Shown: positions 54,861 through 63,394 of the stretch, piece by piece
Layout of the letters: every line of letters starts with the position of its first letter
How positions within the stretch are numbered: the first letter of the stretch is position 1
From: Nostoc foliaceum FACHB-393
Lineage (GTDB): Bacteria; Cyanobacteriota; Cyanobacteriia; Cyanobacteriales; Nostocaceae
Direction of reading: 5' to 3'
DNA length: 64,000 nucleotides
Assembly: GCF_014698505.1 (NCBI RefSeq)
Contig: NZ_JACJTD010000004.1
Location: forward strand, 124,001 to 188,000
Made by a program: the position numbers and the translations under genes
The notes under the pieces: model-generated
The model's database searches: none
Seen by the model: the letters and a program-made list of their open reading frames with translations, nothing else
What the model was told of the DNA's origin: nothing

Positions 54861-55202
54861 CAGAATCCTCAATAGGCTAGCAATCGTTCGTCAGTTAAAG
54901 AAAGCATATAGCAATCCGATTTTATTTTTCCAAAAATCCGATCAGATTACTATATATCTCTTCTTTGGTAGGTGCATTTGATGTAATCGTTGCACTTTTT
55001 GGAAACTTAATGAGACTTTTGAGTAAGAAGTTAGGGCTTAGGATTCTTCCCGGCTTCTGGCTTCTGAATACTGAAGCGAGAGGGTATTGCACACAATTAT
55101 GAACAGCGATATGTACTCAGTGGTAAACTTGTCAATTAAGTTTTAAAGAATACAAAAATTATATTGGCATCTTGATATACATGTAAAAAAAAGGAATTAA
55201 AT
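54861..55202. other. Divergent gap before the TauE/SafE gene
   Basis: 342 bp without a gene. A TTCTTCCCGGCTTCTGGCTTCTGAATACTG-like repeat fragment lies around 55040-55070. The last 60 bp are A-rich with AAAAAAAAGGAATT as ribosome binding site for the next gene. Confidence 0.45.
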
Positions 55203-56039
55203 TTGACTATTTTAGAATTTTCATTACTAATTTGGATTGGTTCATTTATCGCTGGCTTGTTAGGGGCGCTAACTGGGTTAGGGGGCGGAGTAGTAATTGT
55301 TCCCTTATTGACTTCAGTATTTGGCGTTGATATTCGATATGCCGTTGGTGCTTCACTGGTATCTGTAATTGCTACTTCTTTGGGTGCAGCATCTACCTAC
55401 ATTAAAAAAGGCTATACCAATTTGCGATTGGGAATGTTTTTAGAAGTAGCCACAACCATTGGTGCGATCGCAGGAGCAATGATTGCTACTTTTGTCTCTG
55501 TGAAAGCCCTAACTATCGTGCTAGCGCTCGTCCTCATTTATTCAGCATACCTTTCACAACGACCCAGAATAGAACATGGTGAAGATGAAGTAGCAGACCC
55601 TATCGCAAATTATCTGAAATTGAATGGTACTTATCCAACTCCTGATGGAGTGATGTCTTACCAAGTTCATTCAGTACCAATGGGATTTGGTGTGATGTTA
55701 ATAGCCGGAGTGCTTTCTGGGTTGCTTGGTATTGGTTCCGGGGGATTTAAGGTATTGGCGATGGATCAAGCCATGCGTCTACCCTTCAAAGTTTCTACCA
55801 CCACTAGCAATTTTATGATCGGTGTCACAGCAGCAGCATCAGCCGGAGTTTACCTAGCACGGGGTTACATCGATCCGGGACTATCCATGCCAGTGATGTT
55901 GGGGGTATTACCTGGTGCTTTCTTGGGCGCACGAATCCTGACAGGCGCTAAAACGCAAATTTTGAGAATTATCTTCAGTCTTGTGCTGGTGGTAATGGCT
56001 TTAAAAATGGTCTACAACAGTTTAATAGGGGGGCTATAA
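55203..56039 (+). CDS. TauE/SafE family sulfite/organic anion exporter
   Basis: The 278-residue membrane protein has about eight spans with the duplicated TauE/SafE motifs: LLGALTGLGGGVVIVPLLT near residue 18 and LSGLLGIGSGGFKVLAMD near 167. A hydrophilic loop (about 118-150) separates the halves. Members export sulfite, sulfoacetate or related anions. The start is TTG at 55203, with AAGGAATT upstream. The DUF1634 gene follows after 1 base, a common pairing. Confidence 0.9.
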   Translation: MTILEFSLLIWIGSFIAGLLGALTGLGGGVVIVPLLTSVFGVDIRYAVGASLVSVIATSLGAASTYIKKGYTNLRLGMFLEVATTIGAIAGAMIATFVSVKALTIVLALVLIYSAYLSQRPRIEHGEDEVADPIANYLKLNGTYPTPDGVMSYQVHSVPMGFGVMLIAGVLSGLLGIGSGGFKVLAMDQAMRLPFKVSTTTSNFMIGVTAAASAGVYLARGYIDPGLSMPVMLGVLPGAFLGARILTGAKTQILRIIFSLVLVVMALKMVYNSLIGGL

Positions 56040-56040
56040 A

Positions 56041-56577
56041 ATGTATAAATTTAATAGTAGCTTTCGGTGGACATTACCGACACAGCCAAATAGTGAAGTG
56101 GTTGCACTAACCTTACCGCAGGAAGTTCTAGACTGTAATATCGAACAATTAGAACAGTCCACTACTAATAGCTGTCAGATTGATGCTAACAACAAGATTA
56201 CGAAAATATCAAGTGAGCAGCAATTAAAATATTTGCTCAGTAACTTCCTGAAATATGGTGTTTTGATAGCTAGTTCTGTAGTTTTACTGGGAGGTATACT
56301 CTACTTAATTCATCACGGTGCTGAACCTGCTGGATATCACTTTTTTCAGGGAGAACCATCCGAATTTAGCTCACCAGTAGGTGTAGTAAAAGCAGTTTTA
56401 TCAGGTAGCGATCGCGGTATTATTCAACTCGGTCTGTTACTACTAATTGCTACTCCAATTGTGCGAGTTTTTATTTCCCTATTAGCTTTCCTGCTACAGC
56501 GAGAATATATCTATGTGATTGTTACCTTATTAGTATTGTCTAGCCTGATTTACAGTCTTGTAGGAGCATCTTATTAG
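56041..56577 (+). CDS. DUF1634 membrane protein, partner of TauE/SafE
   Basis: The 178-residue protein has a 70-residue soluble start and three spans: about 76-96 (YGVLIASSVVLLGGILYLIH), 128-150 (GIIQLGLLLLIATPIVRVFI) and 155-175. This is the DUF1634 pattern, and its ATG comes one base after the stop of the TauE/SafE gene, the arrangement seen in many bacteria. It probably forms a complex with that transporter; function untested. Confidence 0.86.
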   Translation: MYKFNSSFRWTLPTQPNSEVVALTLPQEVLDCNIEQLEQSTTNSCQIDANNKITKISSEQQLKYLLSNFLKYGVLIASSVVLLGGILYLIHHGAEPAGYHFFQGEPSEFSSPVGVVKAVLSGSDRGIIQLGLLLLIATPIVRVFISLLAFLLQREYIYVIVTLLVLSSLIYSLVGASY

Positions 56578-56665
56578 GAATATTTTCAAAGATTAAGGGG
56601 AAAATTTAACCTATTTCCCTTAATCTAAAAGTTTGGAGATGCATCCAAAAAAAAATTTATGGATA

Positions 56666-56938
56666 TTAATAACTTTGTAAAATATCATTGATTGAGCTTA
56701 TACTCTGTTTAATTTGTTCTGTCAGAGAAGTTCTTAATAAATCAAGGGTTTCAGCTGAAAGATTTAGTAATCCTAAAGCATATAATACACTCGAAATTCC
56801 AATAAATAAAGCCAAAAATCTCCCCAAACAACCGGGATTAATTTCAATAAAACCCAATTTAGATTGTCCGATAACAGCAATCGTTATAAAAATAATTCCT
56901 GTTATTAGAAATGTGCTATTTGGCGTTAAATCTGTCAT
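56666..56938 (-). CDS. Small membrane protein, unknown function
   Basis: The 90-residue protein has two hydrophobic helices (about 9-25, FLITGIIFITIAVIGQ, and 40-62, FLALFIGISSVLYALGLLN) joined by a GFIEINPGCLGR loop, and an amphipathic C-terminal helix (TLDLLRTSLTEQIKQSI). I do not recognise a named family, although the composition looks like a real protein and the opposite-strand frame looks random. Confidence 0.55.
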   Translation of the reverse strand: MTDLTPNSTFLITGIIFITIAVIGQSKLGFIEINPGCLGRFLALFIGISSVLYALGLLNLSAETLDLLRTSLTEQIKQSISSINDILQSY

Positions 56939-57153
56939 TATTATATTAATAAGCTTCGTTACTTTTATTTTAGCTATTATTATACACTGATTTTATAAAG
57001 CCTGTATAAGTTTTTAGAAAAGCGAGTAAAATTGCATCTCTACATATGAGCTATTATAGTCAGGTAGGGCGTATTCAATTATTATGGTTGTTTTGCGATC
57101 GCGCCTAGAACTACCTGCCCAAGGTAGTAGCTATTGAAGCGGATGAATATTAA

Positions 57154-57366
57154 TTACAGAACCATCTGCATGGGTAATGGAAAACTGCTTGCTTCATCGT
57201 TGAAAACAAATGTAAGACGAATTGTATCTTGCATTTGCTCAATCACTTGAATACCTACCATCACAGTGATCTCTTCAGCAAAGCCATGATTAAGTTGCGA
57301 TCGCAAAGGCTCAATATTTAGTAAATCAGCTTGGTAAACACGAATGGTGACGGTAATTATTCGTAG
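57154..57366 (-). pseudogene. Start-less open frame, probable gene remnant
   Basis: A frame of about 70 codons ends at TAA 57154-57156 and reads like protein (TIRVYQADLLNIEPLRSQ ... GIQVIEQMQDTIRLTFVFND). It has no start codon before the upstream stop, apart from an internal ATG at MVGIQV. A HIP1 octamer lies within it. I do not recognise the family; it is probably the end of a broken gene. The 215 bp between it and 56939 show nothing recognisable. Confidence 0.35.
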
Positions 57367-57379
57367 TCACCGCCATAAG

Positions 57380-57628
57380 TTAAGTAATAAAAATATATCG
57401 TACCATCGCCGTAGTATAGCTTCTAACCAGCTTAACGAGCGATCGCGGCGGCTGATGTAAAAAGTACGTGCTAGAAGCTCCAAAGCAAAAATAATGTTTA
57501 AAAACAGGAATATATGAAATTCTAGCCTGTGTATTTGTTTCTTCTAGGGCTGGACAGTATTGCAACCATTCAAATAAAGCAGCAGTACCAAGAAAAATGA
57601 AAGTTATAGTAGCGACCACTTGAAGCAT
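57380..57628 (-). CDS. Possible small membrane-anchored protein, doubtful
   Basis: 82 residues from the ATG at 57628, with AGGA just upstream. There is one hydrophobic helix (LQVVATITFIFLGTAALFEW) followed by a polar, aromatic-rich stretch with no recognisable family. The upstream extension to 57682 is another possibility. It may be a remnant in this decayed stretch. Confidence 0.3.
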   Translation of the reverse strand: MLQVVATITFIFLGTAALFEWLQYCPALEETNTQARISYIPVFKHYFCFGASSTYFLHQPPRSLVKLVRSYTTAMVRYIFIT

Positions 57629-57709
57629 GATCCTGTAACGAATAACAAAAATTATGTATATATTTTGTGATAGTAAAATCAAGATTTTTTATTTAAAAAA
57701 ACAGAAATG

Positions 57710-58297
57710 TTATGAATATTTCACCTGAAAATTTGCCCACATCACAAAACCATCAATTTGGCAGTCTAAATATTTTAGCCACTCAACGATTTCGTGATTG
57801 CTATTGTGTAATAATGTATATTTTCGCTCATCTTTGACTAAAGTTAAACCTGTTTGTGGATTTTCGATGCTCGTTGCAAGATTGCGGTTAAAACGTTCAT
57901 CTAATAATTTCAGCAGTTGTTTTACTTTGGCTTGTGCTACTTCTAAACTTAATAGGGTGTAATCTTGTTGTTGAATTATCTGCTGAAGTTCGATGATATT
58001 GCTAAATTTTCGCCGACCCAGAGTGCCTTGAGTTAGTAGCAATAGTGCTGCCGCCCCATTTTTAAAGTCCTGTTGATTTAGTGCAAAATAATTCCAATCA
58101 CCGTAAGCATACTGGATTAATTCATCTTTGCCAGTCGGTAAAACCATTCTGGAATGCCAACCGTAATCTGTTACATAGATTGTAATTGGCTCAACAGGAT
58201 CAGCCGGCAGTACAATGGTTGCGGGAGACAACATCCAAACCAATAAGATAGAAAAAATTACTACTGAAGCAAATTTGGTAATGCGGCATAAACGCAT
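57710..58297 (-). CDS. DUF2459-like protein, exported
   Basis: A 195-residue protein with a signal peptide/anchor (about 10-28, SVVIFSILLVWMLSPATIV) followed by a DUF2459-type domain: ITIYVTDYGWHSRMVLPTG with the conserved histidine, and YAYGDWNYFAL. DUF2459 proteins occur in Gram-negative bacteria and have been linked to lipoproteins; the activity is unknown. The gene starts 15 bp after the truncated ADP-ribosylglycohydrolase frame and may be transcribed with the Nudix gene. Confidence 0.72.
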   Translation of the reverse strand: MRLCRITKFASVVIFSILLVWMLSPATIVLPADPVEPITIYVTDYGWHSRMVLPTGKDELIQYAYGDWNYFALNQQDFKNGAAALLLLTQGTLGRRKFSNIIELQQIIQQQDYTLLSLEVAQAKVKQLLKLLDERFNRNLATSIENPQTGLTLVKDERKYTLLHNSNHEIVEWLKYLDCQIDGFVMWANFQVKYS

Positions 58298-58312
58298 ATC
58301 TGATACATAATC

Positions 58313-58585
58313 CTATGGCCAAGGTAGCAATAACTGCGGCTCTAGCTCACCGCGCTTGAAGGCTCTAACACAACTATCGGCTAAAACTTTTGGTGTCCAC
58401 GGTGCTTGAGCAACAATCACCTCAGCAATGGCAATGCTCATCTGGGTGTCGTCGGTGTAGCTGCCAGGATTGAGTCGAAAACGCGGATGTTCGACGTATC
58501 GACTCAAATCGTTGTTAACGATCATTTCATCAGCATATTCAAAGCCTGCACCATAGGCATCTGCAATCGCTAACTCTAACAGCAT
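58313..58585 (-). pseudogene. Truncated ADP-ribosylglycohydrolase, N-terminal third
   Basis: The 90-residue frame has the start of an ADP-ribosylglycohydrolase (ARH/DraG family): ELAIADAYGAGFEYADEM and the metal-binding motif YTDDTQM, then helix AIAEVIVA. Complete members have about 250-320 residues with later Asp motifs that bind the second Mg; those are absent, and the frame ends abruptly after FKRGELEP with LLLPWP. It lies 7 bp after the Nudix stop, so a functional ancestor probably formed an operon with it. Confidence 0.75.
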
Positions 58586-58592
58586 ATTGATA

Positions 58593-59141
58593 TTAAATTA
58601 AAAACGGACGCGCCAGAAAAAAGCTAGCAACTGATTTAGCATCTACCGGCTCTCCCTCCAGAATAGCTTTCTCTAATTCTTCGGGAGTCAAAAACACAGT
58701 TTCGATATCCTCATCTCCATCTTGTGGTGGTGGTGTCTCCAGCTTTTCTAAATCTCGCGCCAGAAATGCATAGATAATCTCATCAGAATAGCCGGGAGCT
58801 AAAAAAAATTCGCCTAATTTGTCCCATTTTTGGGCACTATAGCCAGTTTCTTCTTCGATTTCACGCTGTATCGTCTCTAGGGGATCTTCATTTGGTTCCA
58901 AAGTTCCTGCCGGAAATTCTAATATCCGTCCCTGAATTGCAAAACGATACTGGCGCACGAGTACGAGTTTACCCTCTGGCGTTACCGGCACAGCTAGTGC
59001 ACCACCAGGGTGACGAATACATTCCCATTCTCCTTCCGATTTATTAGGCAAACGCAAGCGATTAACTTCAAAATCAAACTTGCGTCCTTTATAAAACAGG
59101 CGTTGTTTCAGCAGTTGTGGTAATTCTCTACCTAATGGCAT
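58593..59141 (-). CDS. Nudix hydrolase, probably ADP-ribose pyrophosphatase
   Basis: The 182-residue protein contains a full Nudix box, GTLEPNEDPLETIQREIEEE followed by TG (G-x5-E-x7-REUxEExGU), preceded by the ADP-ribose pyrophosphatase-like LVLVRQYRFAIQGRILEFPA and followed by a proline/acidic segment DIETVFLTPEEL. It is expected to cleave ADP-ribose to AMP and ribose 5-phosphate. A start at the ATG at 59141 gives a usual length. The adjacent ADP-ribosylglycohydrolase fragment supports the ADP-ribose assignment. Confidence 0.9.
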   Translation of the reverse strand: MPLGRELPQLLKQRLFYKGRKFDFEVNRLRLPNKSEGEWECIRHPGGALAVPVTPEGKLVLVRQYRFAIQGRILEFPAGTLEPNEDPLETIQREIEEETGYSAQKWDKLGEFFLAPGYSDEIIYAFLARDLEKLETPPPQDGDEDIETVFLTPEELEKAILEGEPVDAKSVASFFLARPFLI

Positions 59142-59208
59142 AATAAAATCTGATTATCTGTGATACAGAGGCGAAATCAGCGTTCTTCTGCGTTTAAGGA
59201 TGGTAATT

Positions 59209-59724
59209 TTAATTGCCCATCAATAAATGTACATCAGAACAGTCTACCTCTTTCAGCAGTTCTTTAATAACACACCCAGAAACTGGTTCTATCCAATCTG
59301 GGGCAACTTCTGCTAGTGGCACTAACACAAAGGCCCGATCCCGCATTCGAGGATGGGGAATCTGGAGATTTGGTGTATCCACAATAAAGTCATCAAATAA
59401 TAACAAATCTAAATCCAGGATTCGTGGCCCCCAGCGTTCCTGACGCACACGCCCAAATTGTTGTTCAATTCTTAACAAAATTTCTAATAACTGCTGGGGT
59501 AGCATTTCTACCTGCAATGTGACGCAGCCATTTAGATAATCTGGCTGTGGTGGCCCGACAGCTTTGGTTTGATACCAATTGGATTTGGCTTCTAAGACAA
59601 TACCTGGCGTTTGGGCTAAAGTTTCTATAGCTGCTTCTAAAATTATCTGTGAATCGCCGATATTACTACCAAGGGCAACGGCGCTTCTTCTTGGCTCTGC
59701 TTCGGCGTAGCTCACCGTAGGCAT
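59209..59724 (-). CDS. folK: 2-amino-4-hydroxy-6-hydroxymethyldihydropteridine pyrophosphokinase
   Basis: HPPK transfers pyrophosphate from ATP to hydroxymethyl-dihydropterin in folate synthesis. The 171-residue protein shows ALGSNIGDSQ, YLNGCVTLQVEMLPQQLLE, RWGPRILDLDLLLFDD and IPHPRMRDRAFVLVPL. The ATG at 59724 has AAGGAGAG upstream. The first dozen codons (MPTVSYAEAEPRR) are not family sequence; they derive from a GATGCCTACGGTGAGCTACG repeat, so the native start was probably replaced. A frame open to 59817 lacks a good start site. Confidence 0.92.
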   Translation of the reverse strand: MPTVSYAEAEPRRSAVALGSNIGDSQIILEAAIETLAQTPGIVLEAKSNWYQTKAVGPPQPDYLNGCVTLQVEMLPQQLLEILLRIEQQFGRVRQERWGPRILDLDLLLFDDFIVDTPNLQIPHPRMRDRAFVLVPLAEVAPDWIEPVSGCVIKELLKEVDCSDVHLLMGN

Positions 59725-59994
59725 CGCACTCTCCTTAAGTAAGCTCTTTTCGCGCTGTCTTTGCGAATACTTCGGTACACTTATTCCAGAAAATGCCAAT
59801 AATTTTTTTATTCTCAATAAATATCAAAATTACAGGGCTTTTACAAAACTAAATTAACCAAATCTAAAAAACATTATTTTATGGTGAATTTAGTTAATTA
59901 TTTATAGGATATTATACTAACACAATGGTGGTGCGCTAACCCCAAAGTTGATTGATGGTGGTTATATAGTTACTACTTTGAGCGAGGAACTGAC

Positions 59995-62370
59995 ATGGGG
60001 AAGCTTACCTCCTGGTTCAAGCGAAGACCAACTAATTTGAGTAACTCTGGACAAGGAGGAACAAATGAGAGCTTACCACCAGCACATGTGGCGCAGCCGA
60101 GGCAGTTACTGAGCAAGATGAAAATTTTACCATCTAGGATTAAAGCCAATCAGGCAACTGGCGGTAAACCACTCTATCGTCGCGTATGGTTTTGGGCAGG
60201 TTTGGGTGTAAGTGGTGGGATAGTTGCCTTGATCTACGGTGTCAGTTTAATAGATCGGTCTTTGCCAGATCAGACCGAATTGAATGCCGTGGTTAGAGAG
60301 CAAACACTGACCATCAAAGCCGCCGATGGAACCATATTACAACAACAAGGTGAAGCGGCCAGAGAACAGCTAAAGCTGGAACAAATTCCAGATAATTTAA
60401 AAAAAGCTTTCATCGCCTCAGAAGATAAAAGATTTAAGGAACACAACGGAGTTGATCCTCAAGGGATTGTCAGAGCAGGTTTGAATAATGTGCGATCGCA
60501 AGGTGTGGTCGAAGGTGCTAGCACCATCACTCAACAGCTAGCGCGGATTCTGTTTTTGAAACAAGAACAGACAATCTGGCGCAAACTCAAGGAAATCCGC
60601 CTAGCACAAAAAATGGAGAATGAATTAACCAAAGATCAGATTCTAGAGCGTTACCTGAATCTGGTTTATTTGGGAGGTGGAGCTTATGGTGTGGCAGATG
60701 CATCCTGGGTATACTTTAGTAAATCGCCAGACCAGCTTTCCCTCGCGGAGATGGCAACGATTGCTGGATTAGCTCCTGCTCCTAGCTTATACGCTCCAGA
60801 CAAAAATCCAGAAGCTGCAAAACGGCGGCGAAACTTAGTATTGCTACGGATGCAAGAAGATGGAGTTATTACAACAGAGCAAAGGCAAGCAGCCGTTCAG
60901 GAGCCATTAACTCTTAAAAGCAGTTTACCCAAACGAGTGCAAGTAGAATCACCCTACTTTACCAGCTACATCCAAAAAGAATTGCCGAAGTACGTTTCTC
61001 CTAACGTGCTAAAAAGTGAGGGGTTAGTAGTGGAAACCACGCTGAACCCGGCTTGGCAGAAAGTCGCAGAAGAGGCGGTTGCTAAAACACTGCGAAATCA
61101 AGGACGCTGGGAGAACTTTAAGCAAGGAGCAATGGTAGCCATTGACCCCCGCAACGGTGAAATTAAGGCAATGGTTGGGGGAAAAGATTTTGGTAAAAAC
61201 CAGTTTAATCGGGTTACCCAGGCACAGAGGCAGCCAGGATCGACATTTAAAGGGTTTGTATATGCTACTGCGATCGCTAGCGGTAAAAGCCCTTACGATA
61301 GCTATCAGGATGCGCCCTTTGTCGTAGACGGCTACGAACCGAAAAACTATAGTGAAAAATTTCGGGGTTCGATGAACATCCGAGATGCCCTCACCGGCTC
61401 TATTAATGTTATTGCGGTAAAGACATTGATTGATGTGGGATTTACACCAACGATTAAACTTGCCCATGATATGGGGGTAAAATCTGAACTCAAGCCCACC
61501 TACTCTTTGGCTCTCGGCTCAAATGAAGTCAATCTGTTAGAGTTGACCAGTGCTTATGGTAGCTTTGCTACTCAGGGATTGCATATAGAGCCTCATGGTA
61601 TTACTCGCATCCTCAACCGCCAAGGCAAGGTCATTTGGTCAGCTAATTTCAAGTCTAAACGCGCCCTTGACGCTGACAGTGCCGCCATCATGACTTGGAT
61701 GCTACGCAACGTCGTAGAAGCAGGGACTGGTGCTGCTGCTCAATTAGGTAATAGACCAGTTGCTGGCAAGACCGGCACCTCCGATGAAGCCCGCGATTTA
61801 TGGTTTATTGGCTACATTCCCCAAATGGTAACAGGGGTCTGGCTAGGTAACGATGATAACCGCCCTACATACGGTAGCAGTGGTAGTGCAGCTTACACTT
61901 GGCGCGAATTTATGAAAAAAGCGGTAGAGGAGATGCCAGTAGAAAAGTTTCCTAAACGACCCAAGTTAGAAGGTCGTAAAGGCACCATCAAAGCCCAGTC
62001 TATCAAGCCCAAACAAGTGCTAAATCGTTCGATTTCCTCTAATGATGACTCAGAAGGGGAAAGTACTAGAAGTTCTGAGGATAGTAGTTCATCTAGAAGA
62101 CGTAGAAGCAGAAGGAGATATTCTCAAGAAGAACAGCAATCAGGTAATTCTACCCCAAGACGGAGAAGGCGCGATCGCACCGAAGAATCAAGTTCCAATA
62201 ACTCTTCCTCGGAATCATCTACTCCACGGCGGCGCTCTAGAAGAGTAGAATCTGATTCTCCCCCGCCTCGAAGAACTCGGCGATCTTCCTCTCCCGCAAA
62301 TAGTTCAGGTTCTTCAGGTTCTTCATCGTCACAGCCATCCTGGCGGGATAAGCTTAGACCTTCTAATTAA
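59995..62370 (+). CDS. Class A penicillin-binding protein 1A
   Basis: The 791-residue enzyme polymerises and cross-links peptidoglycan. After a cytoplasmic basic start and one span (about 67-85, WAGLGVSGGIVALIYGVSL) comes a GT51 transglycosylase with catalytic Glu143 in ASEDKRFKEHNG and GASTITQQLARILFL. The transpeptidase follows with STFK (Ser416), GSINV, and KTGT (592-595). The C-terminal 130 residues are an extreme Arg/Ser-rich tail (SSRRRRSRRRYS and RRRRRDRTEE), longer than in most PBPs. GAGGAA lies before the ATG. It is divergent from folK. Confidence 0.95.
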   Translation: MGKLTSWFKRRPTNLSNSGQGGTNESLPPAHVAQPRQLLSKMKILPSRIKANQATGGKPLYRRVWFWAGLGVSGGIVALIYGVSLIDRSLPDQTELNAVVREQTLTIKAADGTILQQQGEAAREQLKLEQIPDNLKKAFIASEDKRFKEHNGVDPQGIVRAGLNNVRSQGVVEGASTITQQLARILFLKQEQTIWRKLKEIRLAQKMENELTKDQILERYLNLVYLGGGAYGVADASWVYFSKSPDQLSLAEMATIAGLAPAPSLYAPDKNPEAAKRRRNLVLLRMQEDGVITTEQRQAAVQEPLTLKSSLPKRVQVESPYFTSYIQKELPKYVSPNVLKSEGLVVETTLNPAWQKVAEEAVAKTLRNQGRWENFKQGAMVAIDPRNGEIKAMVGGKDFGKNQFNRVTQAQRQPGSTFKGFVYATAIASGKSPYDSYQDAPFVVDGYEPKNYSEKFRGSMNIRDALTGSINVIAVKTLIDVGFTPTIKLAHDMGVKSELKPTYSLALGSNEVNLLELTSAYGSFATQGLHIEPHGITRILNRQGKVIWSANFKSKRALDADSAAIMTWMLRNVVEAGTGAAAQLGNRPVAGKTGTSDEARDLWFIGYIPQMVTGVWLGNDDNRPTYGSSGSAAYTWREFMKKAVEEMPVEKFPKRPKLEGRKGTIKAQSIKPKQVLNRSISSNDDSEGESTRSSEDSSSSRRRRSRRRYSQEEQQSGNSTPRRRRRDRTEESSSNNSSSESSTPRRRSRRVESDSPPPRRTRRSSSPANSSGSSGSSSSQPSWRDKLRPSN

Positions 62371-62394
62371 TTTAATGAGGAGTGGGCATTGGGC

Positions 62395-62470
62395 ATGGAG
62401 AAGAGGCAGAGGGGCAGGGGGCAGAGGAGAGAAATTATTTTCCCCCTTCTCCCTGCTCCCCATCCTCTTT
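62395..62470. repeat. G-rich/C-rich palindromic repeat after the PBP gene
   Basis: GGCATGGAGAAGAGGCAGAG and GGGGCAGGGGGCAG are partly complementary to TTTTCCCCCTTCTCCCTGCT and CCCCATCC. It could form a large hairpin and may serve as a terminator for the PBP gene. Confidence 0.6.
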
Positions 62471-62576
62471 TTTATGCAATATGAAGTTGCTCAAACTAAA
62501 CTACGGGAGGATGTTAAGTGATACGCTCATTCTATAGTGTGTCAAGTAGTGTTACTTAACATTGGAGAATATACTC

Positions 62577-62804
62577 ATGCATATATTGATGCAGGCAGCC
62601 GATTCAGTCGCAACAGGTGGTGGTCATTTTCCTTTTGCTTTCACCTTGGTGTATGTCGTTGGTTTTATTGCTGCTGTAACCATTGGTTCAATAGCTTGGT
62701 ACAACTCGAAACGCCCCGCAGGTTGGGAAAGCAAAGAGCGTCCTGATTTTGTGCCTAAGGTTGATAAAGAAGAAACTCCGGGTCTGGGCGAACCGAAGTC
62801 ATAA
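62577..62804 (+). CDS. psb35: Photosystem II assembly protein Psb35
   Basis: A 75-residue thylakoid protein with one span (about 20-42, FAFTLVYVVGFIAAVTIGSI) followed by AWYNSKRPAGWESKERPDFV. I recognise it as the Ssl2148 family, shown in Synechocystis to accompany PSII assembly and named Psb35. The ATG at 62577 has GGAGA upstream at 8 bases; a TTG at 62562 lies just before. The C-terminal tail EETPGLGEP is conserved. No operon partner is obvious. Confidence 0.85.
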   Translation: MHILMQAADSVATGGGHFPFAFTLVYVVGFIAAVTIGSIAWYNSKRPAGWESKERPDFVPKVDKEETPGLGEPKS

Positions 62805-62821
62805 TTTAGTCATTAGTCATT

Positions 62822-62886
62822 AGTGAGCCAGCGCGGTCTTGGGGGTTTCCCCCATGAGTGACTGGCGAACCCCTAAGGGTTACTAG
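62822..62886. repeat. Palindromic repeat with TGGGGGTTTCCCCCA hairpin
   Basis: GCGCGGTCTTGGGGGTTTCC continues with CCCATGAGTGACTGGCGAAC and ends in AACCCCTAAGGGTT. The TGGGGG/CCCCCA stem has a 3-base loop. This repeat is widespread in Nostocales; here it may terminate psb35 transcription. Confidence 0.7.
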
Positions 62887-62914
62887 TTATCAGACTATAG
62901 ACTTTTGACTATGA

Positions 62915-63337
62915 TTAGTTTTGTACGTCAACCCAACGGCGGTAAAGCTTTTGAATTTGTTTGAGAAGTGCAGTGTGAGCTGGTTGAGTTGAGTCATTCG
63001 GTTTGGCTATATCCTGCAATTGGGTCAGAAGTCTGGCTTCTTCGACGGCAACTTCACCATCGCTATAAATTAAGCCACTGATGGCTTCAATCAGATTTTC
63101 ACAATCTTCAAGGCTGGGGCGATCGCCTAAATACTCCCGCACCCAGTCATAGCATTCTTTTGGCTGTACAGGAACTAATTCGTACAGCCAAGGCTTAATT
63201 TCTGGATCGTTAGCTAAACCTTTTGCTTGAGCTATTTCGCGGAGATATTGCCGTTCTTCTGGCTGGATTCTGCCATCAATCCAGGCGGCTCCAATCAGGA
63301 TTTTAACTAAGTTTTTGACATTGGAAGGGGTAACCAT
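62915..63337 (-). CDS. TerB-like (tellurite resistance) family protein
   Basis: A 140-residue all-helical protein with AAWIDGRIQPEERQYL and GLIYSDGEVAVEEARLL, the two D-G-x-(I/V)-x-x-E-E metal-binding motifs of the TerB fold. TerB-like proteins bind divalent metal and act as scaffolds in stress and phage-defence contexts, but stand-alone cyanobacterial members have no known role. It lies 57 bp after rsmB on the same strand. Confidence 0.87.
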   Translation of the reverse strand: MVTPSNVKNLVKILIGAAWIDGRIQPEERQYLREIAQAKGLANDPEIKPWLYELVPVQPKECYDWVREYLGDRPSLEDCENLIEAISGLIYSDGEVAVEEARLLTQLQDIAKPNDSTQPAHTALLKQIQKLYRRWVDVQN

Positions 63338-63394
63338 TGCTGCCTCCTCTGGTAGATTCAGGCCTCCACCAAATCGTACAATCCCAAACCGTAT

